From: Ecdyonurus torrentis
Taxonomy: Eukaryota > Arthropoda > Insecta > Ephemeroptera > Heptageniidae
DNA length: 64,000 nucleotides
Reading direction: 5' to 3'
Assembly: GCA_949318235.1 (NCBI GenBank)
Contig: OX439131.1
Location: 45,764,859-45,828,858, forward strand
Position numbers and translations under genes: made by a program. This document shows, one piece after another, positions 33,565 through 42,996 of the stretch. The notes below the pieces were generated by a model. That model made no database searches. It saw nothing but the letters and a program-made list of their open reading frames with translations, and had not been told where the DNA came from. How positions within the stretch are numbered: position 1 is the first letter of the stretch; the number at the start of each line of letters is the position of its first letter.

Positions 33565-33842
33565 TTAAAAATAATAATCAGAATCCACAGCTTCAGTATC
33601 TTCAGCTTCCGAATTTTCCCAGAAATAGTCAACATCACTGTCGTCATGATCACCCCAGCTAAAAGTAGTGGGTTGCTCTCTGGGTATGGGGACCATTGCA
33701 GGGGTGAGCTTCTTGAGCTTGCCTTCAAACACAACAAAGACTCCCTTCTCTCTCTTGATTACCATTAACATGAACGGGTGGTCAACATCAACTTTAGGGG
33801 GACGGACAAGAGGAGGGCGGGCACATCCAACAAAATGATGTA
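33565..33842 (-). CDS. Serpin variable exon 8.5, Cys-P1 loop with acidic tail
   Basis: Acceptor TTTTTATTTCAG, phase 1. Loop VHHFVGCARPPLVRPPK places Cys at P1 and Ala at P1'. s4B reads VDVDHPFMLMVIKREKGV, s5B FVVFEGKLKKLTPAMV. The tail is strongly acidic and aromatic (DDSDVDYFWENSEAEDTE … VDSDYYF), with several Tyr flanked by Asp. Intact counterpart of 8.3; 8.4 and 8.5 were duplicated together as a block. No consensus donor was seen after the TAA. Confidence 0.87.
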
Positions 33843-33972
33843 CTGAAATAAAAACATTAACACATGATGCCTTCCATAAAATCAAGGAAGCCTTGTAGAT
33901 CACAGATGAAAAATATGACAGCAAATTAAATATTGAAATTAAAATGAAAATTATTTGTTAACAGTACAATAT

Positions 33973-33978
33973 TTTATT
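33973..33978 (-). terminator. Polyadenylation signal overlapping the stop of exon 8.4
   Basis: AATAAA begins at the last base of the TAA stop codon of exon 8.4. The same hexamer sits at the equivalent place in duplicate exon 8.2 (35858-35863). Together with the absence of a consensus donor just downstream this suggests that the proximal exons end transcripts themselves. No downstream GU-rich element was verified. Confidence 0.45.
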
Positions 33979-34318
33979 TAATCTGAGTCAGTAACAATGT
34001 TATAGAGAGCTTGCTCTTCATCAGACTCGTCCCCCTCTTCCTCTGACGACTCTGACCCCTCGAGATCCAGTCTAGGAAACTTGGGTAAGCACGGATTGTC
34101 TTCGTAATTAGGCTCTAGCTCTCGTCCGCCATCTGAACGCACTCGACCAGAGAACAACACAACAACGTTTCTTACTGAAGTCCTTGCTCGTTGCGATACT
34201 CGTTTCATGGCCAGCACATGGGCGTGTCCTCGCACTACACGGAATGAGAATGGACGTTCTACTATCAACTTCTTAACTCGAGGAGGTGGCGAGCAATCTT
34301 GACTTGTTAATATACCAT
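33978..34318 (-). CDS. Serpin variable exon 8.4, with acidic tail
   Basis: Acceptor CCGTTGTAATACAG, phase 1. Loop DGILTSQDCSPPPRVKK gives Gln at P1 and Asp at P1' by count. s4B is LIVERPFSFRVVRGHAHV and s5B VVVLFSGRVRSDGGRE. A roughly 45-residue acidic tail follows (ESSEEEGDESDEEQALYN, ending IVTDSD). The stop codon overlaps AATAAA (33973-33978), so this may be a true 3'-terminal exon with its own polyadenylation. It is the intact partner of damaged exon 8.2. Confidence 0.87.
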
Positions 34319-34830
34319 CTGTATTACAACGGAAATACAAAACTATAATGTGACATGTCTCAAGTCTCCACAGACTACAAAGTGTAAATACAAAGTTACT
34401 CAAAGGATCTCATTGAAAGAGACAGAATGTACAATGCAGAGCATCAAGACTGCTCAGAGGACAACCCGCAGTGCTAGTCTCAAATCTCCAGACTGGATCT
34501 ACAAGTGTGAAAACAAGTGAGATGTGACGTCATTCTCTGCATCTGCCATTTTGTGAATGGAAAATAAATTAGAAATCAATGATTCTGGCCAAATCAACGT
34601 TGATATTTAGGGATTTTAGAATATTCGACAAGTTTTTTGACCAACGTGTTTAATTCTTTTATCCCATGTCAACCAACTGCTGGTATTGACAAGTTGAGAG
34701 AAAATAATGCTCACTTGTCCTGACCTGTTTTTACAAGCCACGAAACAGTATTGTTGAGAATTTTCCATCCTGAAGATTATTTGGGAGATTCAACAACTTC
34801 TAATAACCACAGGGAAAAAAAGTGACCAGA

Positions 34831-34862
<32 letters not shown>

Positions 34863-35415
34863 TTGAACACAATAAAAGATGAATATATAATTTTTTTTAA
34901 CATGCCCAACCAAATATGTAACTATAAATATATTTTTACTAATAATGTTCGTAAACCTTTTTTTTGTGTGTCCCAAACCACAAAAAAATGACGATCATCT
35001 AATGCTTTTTATATGGAATTGCGCATTTTTTTTGTAACAAGGGGACAGGGTTTACAAACATCATTACTGTGACAAAATTTGAAAAAAAGAAAGAAAAAAC
35101 TTGAATTAAAGTTATTTTTTAATTATTAAGTTTCCTTTCAAGATAATAAATTATTTTCATAAAAACGTATAATATTAGTAGTAAAAGCAGACCCTTCCCC
35201 ACAGCTATTAAGATTAGTGTATTTAAATTCTCTCAAGGAACTTAAACATACACAAAACTTAAATCAAAATTTAATACTTTTGTAAAACAAAAATAAATAC
35301 AATGCAATAATTTAAGATTCAAAAGCTTTACTTTATTTATCATCATCAGACTTGAAAACAAAGTATTTTAATTGAATGCAATAATGGAGACAATGATGAG
35401 ATCATGTTAAAACAA

Positions 35416-35741
35416 TTATAGGAACAACATACTAACAAAACTATACATGATTAAGATTGCAAGGATCTGAAACTTTGTCAACTTCTGAGAATTCAATGTC
35501 AAAGTCACAATCAAATGCTGACTCATCACTGCTCTGTCATTATCACCACAGCCATGAGTCAAGGGGTGCAGGACTCTGACTGGGGGGACCATTGCAGGGG
35601 TGAGCTTCTTGAGCTTGCCTTCAAACACAACAAAGACCGCCTTCTTTCTCTTGATAAAAAAAAACATAAACGGGTGGTCGACTTCAATTTTAGGGAGAGG
35701 GTAAGGAGTAGAGCGACCACATCCAATACAAGAACCCCACA
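35416..35741 (-). CDS. Serpin variable exon 8.3, tail frameshifted duplicate of 8.5
   Basis: Acceptor TTTTTATTTCTAG, phase 1. Loop VWGSCIGCGRSTPYPLPK, then IEVDHPFMFFFIKRKKAV and FVVFEGKLKKLTPAMV. The serpin core is intact and aligns almost residue by residue with 8.5. P1 is unclear: residue 7 is Gly and residue 8 Cys, so the loop may be one residue longer with Cys at P1. After LTPAMV the frame differs from 8.5; an acidic tail (DESAFDCDFDIEFSEVDK) is readable in another frame, so an indel has replaced it with an unrelated 50-residue end. Confidence 0.7.
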
Positions 35742-35858
35742 CTAGAAATAAAAATATTAAAAAATGATGCCTTGCATGGAATTAAGAAAGTCTTGTAGAT
35801 CACAGATGAAAAATGTGACAGCAAGTTAAATATTAATTATTTGTAAACCAGTAATATT

Positions 35859-36151
35859 TTATTTAATCTGAGTCAGTGTCAATGTTATAGGGAGCTTGAT
35901 TATCATCAGACTCGACCCCCTCTTCCTCTGACCCCTCGAGATCCAGTGTAGGAAACTTGGGCAAGACTGGATAGGCTCCAGCTCTTGTCTGCCGTCTGAA
36001 CATACTCTGCCAGAGAACAACACGACAACTTCTTTCACTGAAGTCCTTGCACATTGCGATACTTGTGTCATGGCCGGCACATGGGCATGACCTTGCACTA
36101 CATGTAACGAGAATGGACGATCTACTTTCAACTTCTTAATTGGCGTGCAAA
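35859..36151 (-). pseudogene. Serpin variable exon 8.2, damaged duplicate of 8.4
   Basis: Clearly homologous to exon 8.4 (KKLKVDRPFSLHVVQGHAHV; VVVLFSGRV), but where 8.4 has its CAG acceptor this copy reads CAC, leaving only a weak AG 20 bases further in and a much shortened loop. After s5B a net loss of 13 bases relative to 8.4 shifts the frame, so the acidic tail (still visible in the other frame, ending DNQAPYNIDTDSD) becomes a basic/neutral one that stops at 35859. An AATAAA overlaps the old stop (35858-35863). Probably non-functional. Confidence 0.75.
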
Positions 36152-36591
36152 CTCCACCAACGTGTATTAGAACAGGAATACAAAACTATATCGTGGCATG
36201 TCTCAAGTCTCCACAGACTACAAAGTGTAAATACAAAGTAACTCTAAGGATCTCATTGAAATGGACAGAATACAAAACGAGGACAGTTGCATCAAGACTG
36301 CTTATGGGACAACCCGCAGACTGGATCTTCAAGTGTCAGAGCAAGATGGGAACGAGCTAGAGCAGATCAAGTTTATAAACGACAATGATGTGATGACATA
36401 GAAAAAAAATCATTGCAGCACGTACAAGATACTGTCACAATTAATATACTTGCACACAGTCACTATCAACTCAATCTTCAACTACCACTTAATTAAATAT
36501 TGCCTGAACAAATTAATTATTATTTATAAGATAAGCTGGAAATTGATTTACAGCTTGATTTTTTTCTTGTGAATTTGTTTACACACCCTTA

Positions 36592-36962
36592 TCAGTCGCT
36601 CTCTGATGATGGTGATGTTGAGGAGTAATAGTCAGCAGAATCGTTGTCCATGTCATAGTCAGGGTCACTGCTGGAATCACTGCTGTCTTCTAACAGAGCC
36701 ACAGCCTGAGTCTGTTTTGTCCGTGGTCGCAGAGTATAACCATGACTCATAGCTGCACTACACTCAGGTATTCTCACTACATGTGGGGACAACACCTCTG
36801 GCTTTGTCACGGTGGTATGCAGTCTTCCTCTGAACATGACCGTCATTTGTTTACGTGAAGGTTTCTTCACATGTTCTTGCATCACGTAGAACACAAAGCC
36901 ACGGTCTACATGTAGCACACAAGCTGGGGCGCGTCCTGGCCCTTGACGCCTGGCATGGTGGC
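36592..36962 (-). CDS. Serpin variable exon 8.1, with long acidic tail
   Basis: Acceptor TTAATTTAG, phase 1. The loop begins GHHARRQGPGRAPACV, placing Gln at P1 by count with Arg at P2/P3; a shifted bond after one of the two Arg is equally possible. s4B reads LHVDRGFVFYVMQEHVKK and s5B MTVMFRGRL. Unusually the protein runs on about 75 residues past s5B and ends in an Asp/Ser-rich tail with Tyr in acidic context (DPDYDMDNDSADYYSS), a plausible tyrosine-sulfation site in a secreted protein. No strong donor follows the TGA within the first bases, so it may be a terminal exon. Confidence 0.85.
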
Positions 36963-37585
36963 CTAAATTAACATACAACAGTCTGCTCGTCTACTCAAAA
37001 ACCAAGTGTTACAGACAGACGAGTTCACATTTACGTTGCTGCTTTGTGAAGATATTGCTGTGTGAGTTATTACAGAAATATATACATTTAACATAATATG
37101 GTAATAGATATAATTATATTACAATGGTTATATGTTATATTACAATGGGGTTTGCCACTGGAGTGTGGCAGCCAATCACAGGTGGCACAGGAAAAGGTAA
37201 GGATCGCTATAGGACCATGGTTTTTATCATTATTAAATGAGGGATTATGAAGACACTTTCTTACAAGTTGTAAGACTGAAATATTTTTGACGAAAATTTT
37301 AATTACCGACAATGTCCACTGCAGAGGGTCTATGTACTAGTAAAAAATTATTAGCAGTTTTCACCTAATTGCTGACAACAATACATATGTATAAAATGAT
37401 GGAGCTTGGGTAGCAAAAGAGTGGTGGCAGCACAATAAAAAAGCAAATATGCAGCAAGCTAAAGTGAAGAGCAAGCACAAAGAAGAGAGCATGATAGTTT
37501 TATTGTGAGTGAGTTATTTTGCTTATCCATATGAGAAACTGTTTCAGTGTCAAGTTGCAATGAGAGCAAGTGAGTGAGACCCTAC
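36963..37585. other. Intron between hinge exon 7 and exon 8.1
   Basis: Only 623 bases separate the hub donor from the first alternative acceptor. AT-rich; a short near-palindromic ATATTACAATGG repeat at about 37110-37150 is the only structure seen. This is where signals deciding between proximal and distal exons would be expected. Confidence 0.4.
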
Positions 37586-37724
37586 CTGTTGCAGACGCAG
37601 CCTCAGTGCCTTCCTCGCTGACCTCAATGAACGTCTTCTGGAGCACCTGAGATACTTGGAGGGTATCAGACGAAGACATACCGCTGAAGTCGGCCATTGT
37701 CGTGAACATTTTCCCCATGCCCAT
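37586..37724 (-). CDS. Serpin constant exon 7: s5A and reactive-loop hinge; splice hub
   Basis: Starts [20 protein letters not shown] after a TTGTGTTTCAG acceptor and ends with [12 protein letters not shown] plus one base at donor [16 protein letters not shown] is the P17-P8 hinge typical of inhibitory serpins (small residues at P12-P9 allow loop insertion). The exon ends in phase 1 at P8/P7, so residue 1 of every variable exon is P7 and residue 7 is normally P1. This counting reproduces known bonds in human SERPINB1 (Cys P1) and puts Arg or Tyr before Ser in exons 8.12 and 8.13. This is the common donor for all alternative exons. Confidence 0.96.
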
Positions 37725-37805
37725 CTGAAACACAAATCATTTCAGATTTATCAAAATCCAGTCAAGTCTTTTTAGATCTACAAAATAAGAGTACCAACAT
37801 TTTTT

Positions 37806-37950
37806 GCAATAATGGACCACTTGCAAGGAAATGTTTTTAATTGGTGCACTGTGTAAGTGAAAACGAATTTTCTATAAGAAATGTAATAGAATTAAGAATA
37901 TTACCAATTATTTTAAAAAGTTTGTTCATTACAAGTGGCCCATTGATGAC
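37806..37950. repeat. Short fold-back next to exon 7
   Basis: ATGGACCACTTGCAAGGAAA at the left and TTCATTACAAGTGGCCCAT at the right, starting about 85 bases upstream of the exon 7 acceptor. The related GGACCACTTGCAATGAACAA motif occurs at 12418. Confidence 0.5.
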
Positions 37951-38479
37951 TCTCATTAGACATTTTTTCATTGTTGCGAACTTTTAAAGATCTAAGGGCT
38001 GTAAGCTGCAACCTCTAGTTAAACCTTAGTTATCTTTTTTTAATTGTTGCAACAATCAAAATAACAACTTAACTACGGTTTAACTAGTTAGTTAGCGTTG
38101 CAACTTACGGGGGTAATTTATTTTTTGTTAAGGGAGTAGGGGACCGACGTCGGCCATTAGACTCAAACTTTTCTCGTCAAAAAAATCTGAAATTTTGCAC
38201 AACTATATAAAAATTTTGGGGGGTCACCGTGCAAGTTAATTTTATATGATTTTCTGAAATTTTAAGCCCATAAAGCCCAATGTTAATTTCAATAATTTTT
38301 TTCTTTTTTTTTGGGACGGTCAAACATCTTGATATTTTTATCACGGTTAGGTGTGACCTAAATTTGGAACCAAAACACTTTTAGTTTTTGAGATATAAGG
38401 TCGGTACCCCACTCCCTTAAAGCAGTAGTCAACATTTTTTTTTTTTTAACAGTGATCAGGATTAGTGATCACTCTGATC

Positions 38480-38994
38480 CAGGGTCGGACTGGTCATTTA
38501 AGTTGGTCAGGGATTCCTGGCCAGCCCCCCCCCCCGGTCTGGGGGCCCCTTGCTAGCTTGTAAAAAAAAAAAAAAAAAAATTTAAAATGTAAAATAACAT
38601 TTTCATTACGTTCTGACATAATTTTAAACCAATTATAATTTTTTTCCGATTTTTTTTTTAAACTGTTATTGTATTGTAGTTTGTTATTTGTTTTTAACAT
38701 TTTTTTACTCTAAATTGGACATAGAAAGTCAAAATATACTACCAGATCAATAATACGTGAATGGTGTGTTTGCGATTTGTTGTTTACTTCATTTATGGCC
38801 AAAGAACTATTTAAAATAAAACTACTCTACAGTATTATCTCAACACCTTCACAAACCTATAGATTAAATTGTTTTCAAGCATTCAATCTTACTGAAAATC
38901 ACTGAAAATTTAGATTTCTTTTTAAAGCTATGATCAAGCATATTATGCAAAATTAACCAAAGTATTTAATTCATGCAAAAAAAAAATGAAGTGT

Positions 38995-39037
<43 letters not shown>

Positions 39038-39884
39038 ATACATTATAGCAGAAGAAAATATTCAGCAGGTCGTTACCGCTATTACAGAACAATGAGGAAT
39101 AACAACAAATTTTAAATGGTACTTTTATTAAAAATGTTATGTATAAAAGAGACCATAAATTTAATTTTATATCGTCTTGAATCGATAGATGTGGGAATTT
39201 TTTTATTTTTAAGTTCGTTCAGTATTTTTAATTAATTATTGAATGTCGCAAATTAACCTCGTGGTCGGCAGCTTTTCCTGTGCCCACATATAAGTTACCA
39301 AACGTGACATAATTCTTTGATGTTGCAAAAATTAATAAAAAATACTTAATGGATTAAAAAAAATCACAGATCAATAGATTCGGGGCAATGTTTTCTTTTA
39401 GAATATAAAATAAAATTACCCCCTTCATTTAGTCATTGCCTCATTAATGTTGCTATAATTAAAAAAAAAAAGTAAATTATGATTGATTTTAAAGATTAAC
39501 GCTTTATGGATCCAAATTAATTTCAAAGTATCATAAAATATGTTCATCTTTAAGCAGTGCATGTGATATTATTTATTATAACTATTTCAGTTAAAAATAA
39601 AAGTTACACGCAATAATTGTAAATTAATATATTTTTGATTAAATAAATGAAATATTACGATACAATATAATTTAAATTTAAGTAAAATATTTGGCATTCA
39701 GTAAGTTAGATAATATTTCTTTCTTTTATAAATATATATAGTATGTGATTTTTTTTTTGATAATTAACCTATATACAAAAGTTTTTTTTTTTTTTTTTTT
39801 TTACATTTCTTTGCTGAAAAAAGTATCATTTCTTAGCAAAACAAAGAAGTAATAAAAGTGCTCAATTTAAGTGCTTTTTTGCAA

Positions 39885-39916
<32 letters not shown>

Positions 39917-40059
39917 GGCGTGGCTAAAAAATTTCCGGGGGCGAAGCCCCCCGGCCCCCCTTTATACGGGGGGGGCTACGCCCCCCCCCCCCATACCCCC
40001 CCTGGTGGGCCCTCTCTGGTCTCTTCCTGAGTTGGCCTTTTCGAGCCAGTCCGACCCTG
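38480..40059. mobile_element. Non-autonomous hAT-like DNA transposon, 1580 bp
   Basis: Starts CAGGGTCGGACTGG and ends with its inverted copy CCAGTCCGACCCTG; an exact 8-bp direct repeat CTCTGATC flanks both sides (38472-38479 and 40060-40067), the target-site length of hAT elements. Internally AT-rich, without a transposase frame, with subterminal runs of C and G (38525-38545; 39907-40012) that form nested hairpins. It sits in serpin intron 6, upstream of hinge exon 7. Confidence 0.8.
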
Positions 40060-40132
40060 CTCTGATCACTGATCAATGTGTTATTAAATCTCCCAAAAAC
40101 ATGATCTCAATTTTTTAATTCTAAACACGCTA

Positions 40133-40564
40133 AGAGCAAAAGCCATTATACAGCGACCCTAAACCTATGTCACAGCTAAAACTGGCTCTCACGCTAGCTT
40201 GGCGCAAGCGGGAGTTACTCTTATTTTTGCGCTGGATACTTGACGTAAATATTAACATTTATAAAATATTTTTTTACGTCTACAGAAATACAGATACATA
40301 TTTATAATGGTGGATAGATAAAAATAAGAATAACTCCCGCTCGTGCCAAACTAGCGTGAGAGCAAGTTGTAGCTGTGACGGCTTTGCTCTCAGCGCGTTA
40401 ATTGACTGATAAAGGATCAACTGTTTTGAAGATGACTATAAGCAATTTCGTTCATATCCGCTTCCGTTTCGACTTACTGCGCATGCGTAGTAAGGAGAAA
40501 CGGAAGCGGATGTGACCGAAATCGCTTATAGTCGGCCTTAAAACTGTTGTTCCTTTATTAGTCA
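40133..40564. repeat. Two neighbouring palindromes in intron 6
   Basis: First: TAGCTTGGCGCAAGCGGGAG and inverted CTCCCGCTCGTGCCAAACTA (about 40133-40400). Second: AAGCAATTTCGTTCATATCC … inverted GGAAGCGGATGTGACCGAAATC (about 40408-40564), bounded by GACTGATAAAGGA and TCCTTTATTAGTC. Confidence 0.7.
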
Positions 40565-42810
40565 ATAATTGAGCGTTTTCGGGGTGTTTAATAACACGAT
40601 GAAAAAAAGTCATCCCGTTTAAGAATAGCGTAAACTTGATCAGAAAATTTAGCAACATAATGACATTTCAATTTGTCCGATTATTAAAGCGCTAAATTTT
40701 CCTATCCAAATAACATCTTTTTTATGTTTCAACAAAATATTTAACGCAATTTTACTTTATTATTTTTGAGTTTATTTCATTTCTTCCTTCGCAATGGCTT
40801 TTTTCTTAATTCAATATAATATCGTGTGTTTTTTCTTGATATTATGCTCCTCGTTATACTTACTGTACTTGAAAGTTTAATTATTTTGTTAAAGTTTTTC
40901 AGAAACAATCGTGAATACTATTTTGTATTGACTTGTTATAATGAAACCATTTTTGGGTTAGGTGTAAGAGTGGGCCAGACATTTGTCAGATAATCTTCGC
41001 TTTTTGTATTTTTTTTTAAATATTATTTTTTAATATGTATTAAATAATAATATATTATTGAACGAAGTCGAATATATATTATATATATTTTTTTTATTAT
41101 ATTAATTGATTTTTTTTAATTAATGTATTCACATGACGCGTAAATTGGACGTGCGTCGACAAATAAACAAAAGTTGAAACAATGTAATCAAATGGAGCCG
41201 TTCATATATATAAATCGTCATATAAAGCCGTCGCAACCATCATTACCATAATTTTTTATTCTATATCGGAACTATGTCCTGGAACAAGTTAATTGTCACC
41301 AACAATATCAGAGTAGTAAAGGTCTTTAACATTCTATAGAGTTAATAAACTTTAATTTAAGTTAATTTTTGCCAGTAATGACATTTTAGGTTGATTCCCA
41401 GTAGTCCCGAGCGTTTCATTATTGACGGTCCGGAATGTCGTTCCAGCCGTATATGTTCGGGATTTCATCTCGGGAAACAGGCAGGATCTTTATTCCGGGG
41501 CACGAAAGGCCCGTTAATGCCCTGAAACGGCCGTGAATCGGGACTAATTCGGGAACGCGCGCCGGAATGAAAACAGGAAATGTGAACAGCTCCGTTTGTT
41601 TATCCGCGCGTCGATGCACCGTAACTTTCACGTTATATGAAACTTTTTTTATTATTATTATTTTTTTGATATATATTTATAGAGTAATAATTAATAATAT
41701 ATGGTTTGTCTTTCTCAAAAATTAAGAGTACTTGATCCTTTAGTAATTTAACAATCAAAAATGTAATATCAGCTCGCTAATTTCATCTAGAATATATTTT
41801 TAAGACCATCGACCGTGCCACAAAAATCTACTTGGAGATTAAAGCACTTTAAAAAAATATTTATATAAAGTTCAATGTTATTTTTGTTGGACGAGCTTTT
41901 ACTTTCAGTTTCCATAGACATTATTATTATACTTCTATTTCTAGCTATGACTGCAGCCTCTAGTTATTACCATGACGTCATGACGAAAATCTTTACGAAC
42001 GCATATTGATCTGTACGTATTTTTAATTTTGTAGTCCGTGTGAGCATGAAGTGGTCAAGTAAAAGTCGAGATATAGACCGCGCGTCAAGAAATCAATATT
42101 GAACATGCAAACAACTCATCAGCGTCTATAAATTAAGGAAAAAATAACGTGTTATCACTAGTATTATAATCAATATCACTGTCGTGTTTGAAATAATAAA
42201 AAAATCAAACAATTTTCCTAGCGACCTTTGTCTATAGCAGTAAATATTGAGCTCCACATGTATGTGCTGTACAGTACACAATCCACTATAAAATGCAAGG
42301 TCTATCGTGTGAAACACAGTAACACAATAATTTTATCAACAAAGACTGAAAAATTTTAGGGGATAATTTTATTGCTCATTCAAAATGAGAATATCGTCTT
42401 GAATCGATAGATATGCAAATTTCTAACTTTTTAGTTTATTAATTATTTTTAATTAATTTTTGAAAGTCACAAACTGACGTCACGGTCGGTAACTTTTTCC
42501 TATTATATTTCATTTAAAAAGTCGCAGGTATAAAACTACGTCACTGGATCTACAGCAAAGCGTACATGATGAGAAAGCAGAGCGACATTTGGTGTTGTCC
42601 CCTACCATACTGTCGTAGCACTCTGTAATACGGCATCTATAATACATCTCTTCTTAAACTACCGTAATACATTCACCTGTGAACCCACGTGGAACCATGA
42701 ATGTTCACTAGTAATATTGTCGAACATCAACGATACCTCTCGATCGTGATGATTCTTCTATACATACTTTGCCACAAATATAAACAAAAAATGCGATGCT
42801 AAAATCTTAC
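40565..42810. other. Remainder of serpin intron 6, with a small GC-rich island
   Basis: AT-rich apart from 41400-41635, where composition changes sharply to CpG-rich (CGGGAACGCGCGCCGGAATG). A 70-codon minus-strand frame covers the island but shows no recognised features. The island could be part of an unknown repeat or a regulatory element. Confidence 0.35.
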
Positions 42811-42996
42811 CTTTTGCAGGGGCTCCTTGAGGTTAAGAGATACCTCCATCTTGAACTTAGGCAGGTACAGTTCCAGTTCACGATTGCCTACTTGTTGCAT
42901 CAGTTTGCTCAAGTCCTCGGTCTCCATCTTCTTTTCCAGCTCAGCCAGCCCAGTGCGCGAGTTGGGCAGCAGGATCACCAAGCTCAGTTCACGTCC
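42811..42996 (-). CDS. Serpin constant exon 6: strands s2B-s3B and helix G/H region
   Basis: Sixty-two codons, phase 0 on both sides (acceptor TGTTGCAG, donor GTAAGA). It encodes GRELSLVILLPNSRTGLAEL, matching the usual …S..I.LPN…GL..LE… pattern, and then LELYLPKFKMEVSLNLKEPL, the standard P-K-F-K-(M/I/L)-E motif. The next exon lies 5.1 kb away, with a hAT-like element in the intron. Confidence 0.95.

Noticed and set aside
36592..36962. Exon 8.1 as the end of a separate gene
   Set aside because: Its acceptor is in phase 1 and its s4B/s5B match the other variable exons, so it belongs to the array.
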